DNA of 30,325 bases from a virus: positions 1-30,325 of IMG/VR virus record IMGVR_UViG_3300037336_000252; one strand, given 5' to 3'. The notes beneath the pieces were generated by a model. The model did no database searches. It worked only from the letters and a program-made list of their open reading frames with translations, and was not told the DNA's origin. Both the position numbers and the translations under genes were made by a program. Shown here piece by piece: positions 9,901 to 17,240 of the stretch; the stretch's first letter is position 1, and the number at the start of each line of letters is the position of its first letter.

Positions 9901-11198
9901 CTTGCATCTTTATTAAATTGTTTTGATAATTCTTGCTGGGTTAATCCTGTTAGTTTTAAAACTTTTTCAAGATTTGCGCCAGTAGCTACTGCATCATTTA
10001 TAACTTTGAAAGTAGATTGAATCGCACTTCTGGAGCTTTCTGCTTCGGAACCTAGTGAAGATGTTGCCGCTCCAATTCCTAGTATAGCTTCGGCGCTTGT
10101 ATTATAGACGGCTACACCTTTAGCTATTTCGGTTGCATTTCCTAAAATTTGCGCTTCTGTAGTGGCAAAATTATTTCCAAGTTGAGTAATTACAGATGCT
10201 AATTTATCTGCATTCTCAAAACTATCCGATGAAACTTGTATGAATTTTGCAAAATTCTGAACTTGTTCATCTGAAATAATATCAGAGGTTAGTTTTAATT
10301 TTTCAATTGCAGTCGAAAATTTCAATATGTTTTCAGTTCCTTTTACTCCAAGAGTTCCGGCAACTTCTGCTGATTTTAATAATCCTTGAATTGATATTCC
10401 GTTTAGTTTGCCACCTAGCTCAATAACTTCTGCTCCAAATTTCTTTAAATCATCTCCTGCAATATTGGTTGTTTTTCCAACAGCAATTAATTGACGATCA
10501 AATTCTACAACAACATTGAAAGTATCTCTCATTATTTTAGCAAACAATGCTATGCCAGTAACTATGCCAAAAGCTGAAACCAAATCTTTTAAAGTTCCTG
10601 ACAAACCTTGAAAAGCACTTTGATAATTACCTATATTTTTGGAATAATTTTTAGTTGCAGCATCAACAGCTTTTACTCTTTTGTCGAGTTTGTCAAATTC
10701 TCTTTGAGCAACTATAATTTCTGCATTGTTTCTTTTTTCTGCAGTAAGTAAGTTGGCTAGTGTTTTTTGAGCTGTTAATCTGTCTCTATTTAATTTTTCA
10801 TAAGTTCCAATAAGTCCTAACTGACTTCTTGTTTGAAGCTTTATTTCTTTGTTGGTTTCTGATAAAATTGTTCGCTCCTTGATCAAAGCTTTATTTGTTC
10901 CTTCAGTTGCTAATTCATTTTTTCTTTTGGTGGAAATTAAAGCCAATTCCGCCTGATTTTGTTCCTTCCAAACACTAATAGACTTTTCGCCAAGCTGATT
11001 AGTTATTTTTTGATTGGCTTGATATTCTTTGTCATTTCTGGAAGCTCTTAATTTTAAATTAGCCTCGTTTAAAAGCAATATAGAATCTACAAATTCTTTG
11101 TTTTTGTTTTTGGCTAATTCTACATTGGTAGCATATTCTTTACCCCAAAGAATGGCGTCGTCTTCAATTATCTGTTTTCTTGTTGTTGCTCCTGACAT
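6996..11198 (-). CDS. Tape measure protein (TP901-type core)
   Basis: At 1400 residues this is the longest protein in the window. The first 200 residues are charged and helical (KNKNKEFVDS, AEKRNNAEIIVAQREFDKL) and form coiled coil. Residues about 225-430 resemble the conserved tape measure core of the TP901 family (FDRQLIAVGKTTN, then GTLGVKGTENILKFSTAIEKL shortened here, then ATEIAKGVAVYN). Hydrophobic membrane-like stretches lie near residues 555-660, including an Ala/Val-rich segment (ILAALAAVVVAYVVF). Long coiled coil follows to about residue 1200, then another hydrophobic segment. The tape measure sets tail length, is packed inside the tube and helps DNA entry. Start and stop overlap both neighbours by one base. 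Confidence 0.9.
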   Translation of the reverse strand: MSGATTRKQIIEDDAILWGKEYATNVELAKNKNKEFVDSILLLNEANLKLRASRNDKEYQANQKITNQLGEKSISVWKEQNQAELALISTKRKNELATEGTNKALIKERTILSETNKEIKLQTRSQLGLIGTYEKLNRDRLTAQKTLANLLTAEKRNNAEIIVAQREFDKLDKRVKAVDAATKNYSKNIGNYQSAFQGLSGTLKDLVSAFGIVTGIALFAKIMRDTFNVVVEFDRQLIAVGKTTNIAGDDLKKFGAEVIELGGKLNGISIQGLLKSAEVAGTLGVKGTENILKFSTAIEKLKLTSDIISDEQVQNFAKFIQVSSDSFENADKLASVITQLGNNFATTEAQILGNATEIAKGVAVYNTSAEAILGIGAATSSLGSEAESSRSAIQSTFKVINDAVATGANLEKVLKLTGLTQQELSKQFNKDASGVFVKFVGGLAKAKDEGENLSKVLEEVEITEKRAFTVIGSLAANYDILTTAVSTAKQEYIDNIALNKEVAAASESVASILTDIKDKWEQYVLNTNNANQGTEKLASGLKFLRDNLQSIISNFIKYGSVLLSYLAIQRAVNFVTAAFSAIKTAATVAQINFALSTGIGTKAILAEAQAVRAATLAQTGLNTAMTATPWGIILAALAAVVVAYVVFNDELSETEKRVNAVRFATENLQQTESKYTSDRDKNREKDFKGIESEIELRKAKGESSKKLDEEEINRKKEIVKSQLQTFVDLKKQEFERTKNQIEESNKRVENAQKEFDAINKYALTNPFGESTKDKKNNLVELKSQNDALRATLKANSEVTISEQTKLNGILEDLDKQGNLKESAIQAEEDKKAIAKRKQFLKEKYDLEKKAIDEAFKLSQFRLQLGIDLDKEILDNEDASFEKRIDALLDSQQIYNTKIKEQAEYELSQLGKYNEDKGTFIRELSNIQIDEIIRTGQTNKVLTSEQQLVFEKYQESLTTAAKKGTEDREKLIDGQVNSIQKLVDAQIQDTDTALNNRISKENEQYQRTLDAAGNNYDLLENAAIEHERKLLKITQDFAKEKLQVQIDAIQTLLDNNALLPKEEQISAEKRAETENKLSKYKADLSQLNVDTIISSNEAIIESEKEKAERLLELQIEANQRTRELADNLAYSLVDLTNTIFDAKVSAIEAEMDYWNDYYDNQIELAGNDARQKDLLEKEKAKKAKELEKERKKELVKAAIFNKVISLAQIGIDLAKTLTAIQLVAVQLDAISFGTAGTPYRAIQIPIAIGIAAAQAANVLLAPLPKYKLGRKGGPEEMAIVGDGGVSEIITKPDGSNPIMTPNKPTLARLAKNDIVWKNFDEYKKYLNNSMKQTVSDDNKKLTEYQIMIQSGGFSDAQINKKLDEVVHAIKNKKSSTTIHNNIDFGYQQWRNDQINWRNKRR

Positions 11199-11794
11199 TA
11201 TTTCTTTCTTTTATTTGCGTTATTCTGACTTTCAATAGCTTTTATTTTACTCTCAACAATAGGTTGCATGGCATGATACTTTTCAACTGAAATAGAATAG
11301 AAGTCGAAATCATATCCTAAAATTGAAGTTTGAGCTGCCATGTTTGAAATAAGAATGTCAACTTGATTATTGTTTTCAAATTCTTCTTTTTGCTTTGGTA
11401 ATTGGTTTTTTAAATTGTTTATTTTGTGAATTATGCCTTCAGTTTCCTTTTCAATTTTTTCTAAATCTTCTAAATACTTTTCATTACATAAGCGATAACC
11501 ATATTCCAAAAGCATATTGATGAGATTTTCATCTTTATCAAACCGCAAACTCTCAACTGCATTATTAATTATTTCATATTTGTTGGCCAGAAAATTCAAT
11601 TCCTTATAAACATCAAATGTTTTTTTATGGTTTTTGCCATTAAATCTAGTATTGAAATCTTCACTTAATTTTGACCACAAATCAATTAATTCCTCTATTG
11701 GCGTTTCTTCATCCGATAAAAGAGAAACATCTCCAGTATCTAATATTTCTACTTGAATAACCTTTGGCAACTTTCTTAATGAATCGTAAATCAT
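11198..11794 (-). CDS. Unknown protein between tail chaperone and tape measure
   Basis: This gene overlaps the tape measure start by one base. A TTG codon at 11816-11818 would give a longer form, but the ATG at 11792-11794 (MIYDSLRKLPKVI) is the more ordinary start, giving 198 residues. The protein is acidic and helical, with a coiled-coil-like segment (EKIEKETEGIIHKINNLKNQ) in the second half and a basic tail. In siphoviruses this slot usually holds the second tail assembly chaperone, made by frameshift in many phages. The frame here is -1 relative to the upstream gene and is open across the junction, but I see no slippery heptamer before the upstream stop, so separate translation is more likely. 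Confidence 0.6.
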   Translation of the reverse strand: MIYDSLRKLPKVIQVEILDTGDVSLLSDEETPIEELIDLWSKLSEDFNTRFNGKNHKKTFDVYKELNFLANKYEIINNAVESLRFDKDENLINMLLEYGYRLCNEKYLEDLEKIEKETEGIIHKINNLKNQLPKQKEEFENNNQVDILISNMAAQTSILGYDFDFYSISVEKYHAMQPIVESKIKAIESQNNANKRKK

Positions 11795-11811
11795 AATTTT
11801 TTTAATTTGAG

Positions 11812-11832
11812 TTGTCAAGTAATCCTTGACAA
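11812..11832. other. Perfect 8-bp hairpin at the chaperone-tape measure junction
   Basis: TTGTCAAG and CTTGACAA form an 8-bp perfect stem around a 5-nt loop, between the stop of the chaperone-like gene and the next start. On the minus strand it is followed by an A-rich stretch, not a T tract, so a weak attenuator or a structure that affects re-initiation is more likely than a terminator. Confidence 0.6.
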
Positions 11833-11841
11833 CTGGATTTT

Positions 11842-12294
11842 TTAAGCAGTTAATCGTGTTTGGTAATAATTAATAATAAACGGTTTGAATTTTGTTTCTA
11901 TAGCCGCTTGTAAATTTTCATCAGTCAATCCAAATAAATCAGTTGAAAGCCAGTTCGGACTATCTAAAATATCATCAGTCTTTGGATCTGTAGAGCCGAA
12001 ATAAAACACATCATTATAAACGGTCATGTAAAATTTATCTAAAAATCCACCTGTATCTTTAGCATCAAAAGGTTCTCCTGCCTTCTTACTTCCATTTGTA
12101 ATTATTTCAGTTGCTTGAGAATAAAAGCCAATGGCGTTACCATAAATGTCCTGACTGTCTTCATGTAGTTGCTTTTTATTCAAGTCAATTAAATATTTAG
12201 ATAATGACCTGATAAAATCAAATAATGCCTTAGAAACCATTTCAGGTTCTAATTGCTTTGCCGCTGCTAATTTTGCATCAAATACCGTTAACAT
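11842..12294 (-). CDS. Probable tail assembly chaperone
   Basis: This 150-residue protein begins MLTVFDAKLAAAKQLEPEM and is mostly helical, with an acidic middle. It lies between the tail tube protein and the tape measure, which is the usual place for the tail assembly chaperone that keeps the tape measure soluble during tail assembly. The sequence alone has no motif I can name, so the call rests on gene order, size and helical character. A terminator-like hairpin lies just upstream, so its expression may be lower than that of the tube gene. Confidence 0.55.
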   Translation of the reverse strand: MLTVFDAKLAAAKQLEPEMVSKALFDFIRSLSKYLIDLNKKQLHEDSQDIYGNAIGFYSQATEIITNGSKKAGEPFDAKDTGGFLDKFYMTVYNDVFYFGSTDPKTDDILDSPNWLSTDLFGLTDENLQAAIETKFKPFIINYYQTRLTA

Positions 12295-12309
12295 AGCTTT
12301 TATTTTTAA

Positions 12310-12349
12310 GCAAAAAGAGGACTAAACACCTATGAGATGTCGTCCTCTT
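12310..12349 (-). terminator. Terminator-like hairpin inside the late operon
   Basis: On the minus strand AAGAGGAC and GTCCTCTT form an 8-bp stem, with a second inner pairing (ACATCT with AGGTGT), followed by a short T run (CTCTTTTTGC). It lies between the 76-residue gene and the chaperone gene and could lower expression of the tape measure and tip genes relative to capsid and tube genes. Confidence 0.75.
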
Positions 12350-12371
12350 CTACAATAAAATGAATTAAATC

Positions 12372-12602
12372 TTATTTTCCTTTAGAAACTTTTTGTGCTT
12401 CTTTCACTTCAATGTCATCTACTGATTTTTCAGTAGCTGCTGCGAAAGCTTTCTTTAGTTCTAATAATCGGTCTTTTGGTAAAAGCAATCTGAAAATGTG
12501 AATGTTTTCAAATTCTTCTTTGAACTGCTCAAAGGTTTTGTTTCCTTTTCTCCAGGAAGGACAAAATGAAATTCCTTTGTATGAATTCTTTTTTGAGTTC
12601 AT
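12372..12602 (-). CDS. Small protein after the tail tube gene, unknown
   Basis: This 76-residue protein starts at an ATG one base beyond the stop of the tail tube gene (TAA at 12604-12606), so the two are likely co-translated. It is basic at the N-terminus (MNSKKNSYKGISFCPSW), helical in the middle and ends with a charged tail. I recognise no domain. Its place between tube protein and chaperone suggests a tail assembly role, but this is only context. Confidence 0.6.
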   Translation of the reverse strand: MNSKKNSYKGISFCPSWRKGNKTFEQFKEEFENIHIFRLLLPKDRLLELKKAFAAATEKSVDDIEVKEAQKVSKGK

Positions 12603-12603
12603 T

Positions 12604-13470
12604 TTATACAGTGATTACCAAAGCTCCAGTATCTTCATACGTTGCTTCTGTTTTTTGAACAACACCGTTTAACTCAACTGTAAATCCAGTAGCAAAACCA
12701 GTTCCAGTTAAAGTATATACGCCATCAGCATCTGCCGCAACAAATGAATGAGTAGCAGGTGCTCCAGAACCATCTTTTAAAAGAATGTCGGCATCTTCAA
12801 AAGCTTTAATTACATCATCTCCGGAACATCCAGCTGAAGCTTTGAATTTTATTTCAGTTGCTGAAGCTGATACTAATTCAAGATCAATATCAAAAATGCC
12901 TTGAAGTTCAAGATGTGACCAGCTTGGTTTTAATTCAACTGGTCCGTTGATGTATTCTTTTGAATCCTCATAAGTGATTGTAACGACGCAAAATTGAGGT
13001 TTGTCATCTGTCGCTTTGTTTTGCGGACCAACTTCAATAGTGATTAATTGACCTCTTACTTTAGTTCCATCTGGAGTTGTACCAATAATCTTTTGATCAT
13101 CCGTAAACTCATAAACTCTCATCTTCTTACCATCGTAAGATTTCAAAGCTCCATAAGAACAAGCACCTAAGTGAACTTCGAATGTTACAGCAGATTTACC
13201 TTCTTTAGTAAGGTATTTTCTTCTACCTTCAAAAAAAGTTGGTTCTATATTGGCATTGGCCAAAGCCTCAAGCTCAAACAACATGATGATTTCTTTAGCC
13301 GCTTCTGCGGTTCTCCAATCAGCTAAAGTTTTAGCCGCTGTTGCGGTTGCAAACTCTTGAGAAGTTGGTGCCAACGCATGGCGAACAACCGGAGCAACTA
13401 AACATTGCTCTTTTGCTCCTGTATTTTTTTGGCTCACATCGGATTGTGAGCATTCTATGATTTTTGGCAT
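12604..13470 (-). CDS. Major tail (tube) protein with C-terminal Ig-like domain
   Basis: This 288-residue protein lies between the tail-completion genes and the chaperone, where the tube protein gene is normally found. The body is beta-rich and acidic. The last about 80 residues (SGAPATHSFVAADADGVYTL, then GTGFATGFTVELNGV) look like an Ig or IPT-type decoration domain, which many siphovirus tube proteins carry at the C-terminus. No signal peptide is present. Start is the ATG at 13468-13470, with an A/T-rich leader. Tube proteins stack into hexameric rings around the tape measure. Confidence 0.7.
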   Translation of the reverse strand: MPKIIECSQSDVSQKNTGAKEQCLVAPVVRHALAPTSQEFATATAAKTLADWRTAEAAKEIIMLFELEALANANIEPTFFEGRRKYLTKEGKSAVTFEVHLGACSYGALKSYDGKKMRVYEFTDDQKIIGTTPDGTKVRGQLITIEVGPQNKATDDKPQFCVVTITYEDSKEYINGPVELKPSWSHLELQGIFDIDLELVSASATEIKFKASAGCSGDDVIKAFEDADILLKDGSGAPATHSFVAADADGVYTLTGTGFATGFTVELNGVVQKTEATYEDTGALVITV

Positions 13471-13489
13471 AGTTTCTATTTTTTAATGA

Positions 13490-14017
13490 TTAACAATTAA
13501 ATTGATACTTTAGATTTCCGTTTATTGAAAAAAGATGAAACGGTTGGCTGTCGTTTAACTTGATTTTTGACGTGTCAAATCCTGACAATATTTCGTTTAA
13601 TCCTTTTTCAATTTCTGTAATTTCTATTGCTTTTATTTTTCTAACTAATTTTAAAATGTATTCCTGAACTTCACTGTCTGCTCGGTAATATTTTGGAGTA
13701 ATTACTTTATTTAAATTAAGCATGATAACGATTTTGATTTTTGCTTTAAAAACTATTCCATCATCGGTTGTGTGCTTTTTGTCATCAATAAAAAAAACAT
13801 TCCCACCTACTGCATCAATGTCATCATAATAGACTTCTTTGCTTTCGCTGTTTGTAATTAAAACCGTTGGAACAATCAATTTACCATCAGTTGATATTGT
13901 TCTTTGAACTCTACCATAAAAATCAACATTTTCAAAACCTAATTTATCATTCAAAATATTCTGAATGATTTTAATTTTGTTGTCAATTCCTATTGATGGA
14001 TAATTATTGTAATTCAT
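13490..14017 (-). CDS. Probable tail terminator or tail-completion protein
   Basis: This 175-residue protein lies one base downstream of the preceding connector-like gene and before the tube gene. Its length, mixed alpha/beta sequence and order fit the tail terminator (completion) proteins that cap the tube and join it to the head. The N-terminus (NKIKIIQNILNDKLGFENV) is a helix, followed by strands. I see no diagnostic motif, so the assignment is by gene order. Confidence 0.5.
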   Translation of the reverse strand: MNYNNYPSIGIDNKIKIIQNILNDKLGFENVDFYGRVQRTISTDGKLIVPTVLITNSESKEVYYDDIDAVGGNVFFIDDKKHTTDDGIVFKAKIKIVIMLNLNKVITPKYYRADSEVQEYILKLVRKIKAIEITEIEKGLNEILSGFDTSKIKLNDSQPFHLFSINGNLKYQFNC

Positions 14018-14018
14018 T

Positions 14019-14603
14019 TTACCAGTTATTACTTCCGTCTTTTACAAGAACTTTATAAGGAAATATTTTTTTTGATGCATCTTTGATGGCTTTTGATAAT
14101 TCGTGCGTTAATCCACGAGCAACTAAAGTTCCGGCATCATTTCTGTAGCCGTTCAATTCTAATTTTAAGTTTGACATTGCAAGCTTTGAATTCCTTTCTG
14201 AAATGTTGATTCTTTTTGTTGAAACAAACGATTCTAGGACCATAATAACAACCTTATAACCGATAGCATCATCAAACAAAACTATGTTGTCTGTTATGAT
14301 TTGATCATAATCAATAGAAGCATCATAATCAACATGCTTGTCTAATATCAAAGGCATAATTTCACGAACTGTATTAGCTCTAAAGTCATTAAGAATTGTA
14401 TTGAAATCCGCTGCGGTTATTGATACATTATCAATAGTAGCTAAGATATTCTCAAGAGTTGCCAAAGCGTGAAATGATTTAAAAACTCTTTGGGAAGTAC
14501 CAACAGAGTTGGCTTCATCTACATCAATAGTGAAGCCAATTTCTACTGGCGTTCCAAAACCAATTCTACTAATCAAACTCGTTGTGATTTCGCTTGAATA
14601 CAT
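14019..14603 (-). CDS. Probable head-tail connector or head-closure protein
   Basis: This 194-residue protein follows the major capsid protein gene by 10 nt. It starts MYSSEITTSLISRIGFG and mixes helix and strand, with no membrane segment. Genes directly after the capsid gene in siphoviruses usually code for adaptor, stopper and tail terminator proteins. It may be one of these. No motif confirms which. Confidence 0.5.
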   Translation of the reverse strand: MYSSEITTSLISRIGFGTPVEIGFTIDVDEANSVGTSQRVFKSFHALATLENILATIDNVSITAADFNTILNDFRANTVREIMPLILDKHVDYDASIDYDQIITDNIVLFDDAIGYKVVIMVLESFVSTKRINISERNSKLAMSNLKLELNGYRNDAGTLVARGLTHELSKAIKDASKKIFPYKVLVKDGSNNW

Positions 14604-14613
14604 TTAGTTAGTT

Positions 14614-15903
14614 TTATGCTGCAACAATCTCAGCTTCGAATACTAATATTTGTTCCTCGTTCAAAGCATCGATATACTTAGCTAGTGTAGCGTCTAAATT
14701 ACCAGTCTTAGCGGTTGTTTTACCAGTTGCTGAGTTGATAGCCGCAATAACAGAAACTTTAGTATAATTCACTGCTTTGTAAGCGTAGTTCGCGTCATCT
14801 TCTGTTTGCGTGTCTTCTCCAGCAGTCGCCTCCTCAGAATCTAATAAATAGATTGAACCTACATTATTAACTACAGGAATAGACAGTGATTGAGAAGATG
14901 TGAATTCAGCAAACGGTTCGTCTGTACTCCATTTTTTCAACAGAATAAATGAGCCAGATTTCGCATAATCAGCACCTTTTGACTGTCTTGTTTCTTCAGC
15001 TAAAATTCCATAAGCAAGATCACCCACTTTGTTTGTAGTTAAGAAGATTACATTTTCTTGTTTCCAAGGCATGTGGACAGTTCTTATACCGTCACGCTCA
15101 GTTGTAATGGTTCTATCAACAACAATGATCTGTAAACCAAACTTACGCTGCATTAATGCATTTACTTGTATTTGGTCCGGCACAGGTATGTTGGCGTTTT
15201 CTCCAGCAAAATTTTGACTAAAAGCATAGTTTTGACGAGTTTCAGCATTTTCTGCTAAATAATCAAAAGCAGTGTCAGACATCATGATAAACTTGATCAT
15301 GTCGCCTTTCATTTTAGCTACTTTAACGATACGTTTAATATCGCTTATAGGTTTAGCGTTTACGGTATCTGACCATGCATTAGTTGTTCCGTATTTATTA
15401 GCGGCTAAATAGCCATAATCAACACGAATTCCAAGACCAACATTATTTTCATCTTCAATTAATGCAACCCCAGTAGATAACCCTTGAAGAAACTCAAATT
15501 CGTGTTTCTCATGAATACCCATTGTACATTTAGTCGCGTCATCAAAAATCTTGTCGATAATTACAGCGTCTTCAACTTTACGAGCCTTTAACACATCAAT
15601 GTCTGTAAGCTGCTTTTCCGTCAACTTCATTTTCATACCATGTTTAGGTATGTCGCCAGTTGCGCTTCCAAGAGAGCTTCTTTTCTTTAATGGTAGGCTT
15701 GAATCTAAAGCAACCACATCAGCGGCTACAATGCTTGAATTTACTGTTAATGTTTGCCATTTAAGGTCAACACTCAATCTTTCCGTCAACATATCTTTAT
15801 ACAGGTATGTCAACTCTGTTTTCTTTCCATTTACTCGTTCTTCAATGGATTTAGCTAATGCGCCGAAGTAGGCGATAAAAGCTACAAATAATGATTTGTT
15901 CAT
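14614..15903 (-). CDS. Major capsid protein
   Basis: This 429-residue protein has the size and position expected for the main head protein, after scaffold and decoration-like genes. The sequence resembles the major capsid protein E-type proteins seen in Bacteroidota phages: an N-terminal helical arm, then DLKWQTLTVNSS, a central alpha/beta region (IKFIMMSDTAFDYLAENAET), and a C-terminal part with an aromatic strand (YAKSGSFILLKKWSTDEPF). An extra Glu/Thr-rich C-terminal tail (SEEATAGEDTQTEDD) follows and could be surface-exposed. Codon use and GC appear a little higher than in neighbouring tail genes, as is common for highly expressed capsid genes; this was judged by eye. Confidence 0.8.
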   Translation of the reverse strand: MNKSLFVAFIAYFGALAKSIEERVNGKKTELTYLYKDMLTERLSVDLKWQTLTVNSSIVAADVVALDSSLPLKKRSSLGSATGDIPKHGMKMKLTEKQLTDIDVLKARKVEDAVIIDKIFDDATKCTMGIHEKHEFEFLQGLSTGVALIEDENNVGLGIRVDYGYLAANKYGTTNAWSDTVNAKPISDIKRIVKVAKMKGDMIKFIMMSDTAFDYLAENAETRQNYAFSQNFAGENANIPVPDQIQVNALMQRKFGLQIIVVDRTITTERDGIRTVHMPWKQENVIFLTTNKVGDLAYGILAEETRQSKGADYAKSGSFILLKKWSTDEPFAEFTSSQSLSIPVVNNVGSIYLLDSEEATAGEDTQTEDDANYAYKAVNYTKVSVIAAINSATGKTTAKTGNLDATLAKYIDALNEEQILVFEAEIVAA

Positions 15904-15906
15904 GAT

Positions 15907-16305
15907 TTAGTCTTTTGTAAAACGGATTAATGGTAAGGCAGTTTGGGCCGCAGCTAGTACCGAAGCAATAACATAGGCAGAGGCGTTCTTGTTAACCGAA
16001 CCTCGAACCATTACTGATACGAAAGGTTTAGTTTTTAAAACACTCGATACAACAACACCTTTGTAGGTGTGAGAAGCTGGCAATGCGCCATAGTTTTCTC
16101 CTGAAATAGGCATAGGTTTTAAAACTCCTGTTGAAGTTTCTTCTATAACCAAATGACCCGCTGGAATTACATCAGGAGTAAATCCTGTTACATCCAACGT
16201 TTTACCGCCTGGAATTACTTCCAATAAATGAGCGATTACAATACTGTCGTTACCAGTATCGAATGTTTCAGCGGCATTACTTAAGTTAGCGGTTGTTCCC
16301 GACAT
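15907..16305 (-). CDS. Head decoration-like protein
   Basis: This 132-residue protein lies between the scaffold-like gene and the major capsid gene. The sequence is beta-rich and Gly/Val-rich (GHLVIEETSTGVLKPMP, then HTYKGVVVSSVL, then FVSVMVRGSVN), which recalls the lambda gpD-type decoration proteins that stabilise the expanded head: they bind at capsid three-fold sites and have this strand-rich make-up. Size and position fit. The match is by eye, without alignment. Confidence 0.55.
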   Translation of the reverse strand: MSGTTANLSNAAETFDTGNDSIVIAHLLEVIPGGKTLDVTGFTPDVIPAGHLVIEETSTGVLKPMPISGENYGALPASHTYKGVVVSSVLKTKPFVSVMVRGSVNKNASAYVIASVLAAAQTALPLIRFTKD

Positions 16306-16330
16306 AGCTTTTTAGTTTTAAATTTATAAA

Positions 16331-16984
16331 TTATACTTTTCCTTCAAGCATTTTATCAATTACGTCTTGGTTTACTTTTGGGTTTGGATCACCTCCCCCG
16401 GCTGGACCACCGTAATTATTAGTATCAGCAGAAGCTTGAACCAACTCGCTGTATTCAGTCTCCAAACCTTTGATTTGGTCTTCAAATGAAGTTTCTGAAT
16501 TAACGTCTATACGGCTCACCCAATTAGGTTTAATGCTTTCTGGAATTCTTTTCAAAACCTCAGATTTAGCAAATAAATCAGATGCTGTCGCTTTTTTTGT
16601 TTCTAAAACTTTACCAGTTTTGATTGTTTCCAATTCCTCTCCCAACTTCTTGTTAGATTCCAAAATAGCTTGAGCCCATGCTGGGACATCGCCTTTTGGT
16701 GGTTCTGGGTTGGGTGGAGTTGGTGGATTAGGCGGTGTTGGTGGATTAGGTTCTTTAGATTTTGCCTCAAGAGTTCTAACTCTGTCATCCTCTTTTGCAA
16801 TGTCTTCGATGCTTAAAACATCGTTAAAACCATTAATCAATAAATCAATCGCTGCGTCATCCGCACCATCGGCTGGTTTAACTGCGAGTTTATCCGCTAA
16901 TGCGTCTAGCCTCTTTTGTGATAGGTTTGCCTTAGGAAACAATGCCTTAAGTCTGTCAATCACTTTTTGTTTTTCTACTGCCAT
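16331..16984 (-). CDS. Scaffold-like protein with proline-rich linker
   Basis: This 217-residue protein has an N-terminal helical region (VIDRLKALFPKANLSQKRL), a strikingly proline-rich linker at residues about 78-98 built from NPPTPP units, a coiled-coil region (AQAILESNKKLGEELETIK) and a Gly/Asn-rich tail. Helical, acidic, hydrophilic proteins directly upstream of the capsid gene are typically scaffolding proteins that guide head assembly and then leave. I see no protease catalytic triad, so no separate maturation protease can be named. A TAnnTTTG box lies 32 nt upstream of the start. Confidence 0.6.
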   Translation of the reverse strand: MAVEKQKVIDRLKALFPKANLSQKRLDALADKLAVKPADGADDAAIDLLINGFNDVLSIEDIAKEDDRVRTLEAKSKEPNPPTPPNPPTPPNPEPPKGDVPAWAQAILESNKKLGEELETIKTGKVLETKKATASDLFAKSEVLKRIPESIKPNWVSRIDVNSETSFEDQIKGLETEYSELVQASADTNNYGGPAGGGDPNPKVNQDVIDKMLEGKV

Positions 16985-17015
16985 AACTAATTGTTAAAAT
17001 GTTAATTGTGAATTA

Positions 17016-17023
17016 CAAATGTA
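17016..17023 (-). promoter_or_regulatory. Possible promoter -7 box for head genes
   Basis: On the minus strand TACATTTG fits TAnnTTTG and lies 32 nt before the scaffold-like gene. No clear TTG element is found at 17-23 nt upstream. If real, it would restore transcription of the head genes downstream of the inserted methyltransferase cassette. Confidence 0.4.
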
Positions 17024-17114
17024 ATAATTTTTTCTTATTATTTATAATTATTATAAATAAGATTTATTTAAACAAAAAACGCACACCATTTTAGATTCAC
17101 GTTCCGTCATCGCC

Positions 17115-17207
17115 TTAATAAATATGCAAATTACCACACTCTTCATCTTTCATGGAGTTTAGTTTTGATAAATTTATTGTTGACTCCTTGAAGTTTGATG
17201 GTTTCAT
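17115..17207 (-). CDS. Possible 30-residue peptide, unknown
   Basis: A short frame from ATG at 17205-17207 encodes 30 residues beginning MKPSNFKESTINLSKLNSM and ending GNLHIY. It lies just after the half-site that ends the methyltransferase cassette and has an A-rich leader. I recognise nothing in it; it may be the remains of a phage gene broken by the insertion, or chance. Confidence 0.25.
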   Translation of the reverse strand: MKPSNFKESTINLSKLNSMKDEECGNLHIY

Positions 17208-17223
17208 AATATTTTATTTTACA

Positions 17224-17240
17224 GTTAGCAGTAATACTAC
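17224..17240 (-). repeat. Cassette end (half recombination site) after the methyltransferase
   Basis: On the minus strand GTAGTATTACTGCTAAC covers the stop codon of the methyltransferase. Its reverse complement, GTTAGCAGTAATACTAC, closely matches the bases that begin the same cassette at 18084 going left (GTTAGCAGTAGTACGG). No second arm of the hairpin follows, so only half a site is present. Confidence 0.65.

Noticed and set aside
7186-11238. Several plus-strand frames opposite the tape measure gene
   Set aside because: They are short, have no recognisable features and lie fully opposite a long, well-supported minus-strand gene.
11198-11850. Programmed -1 frameshift joining chaperone and following gene
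   Set aside because: The downstream frame is open across the junction and is in the -1 frame, but there is no slippery heptamer before the upstream stop. The run of A follows the stop. It stays possible but unsupported.
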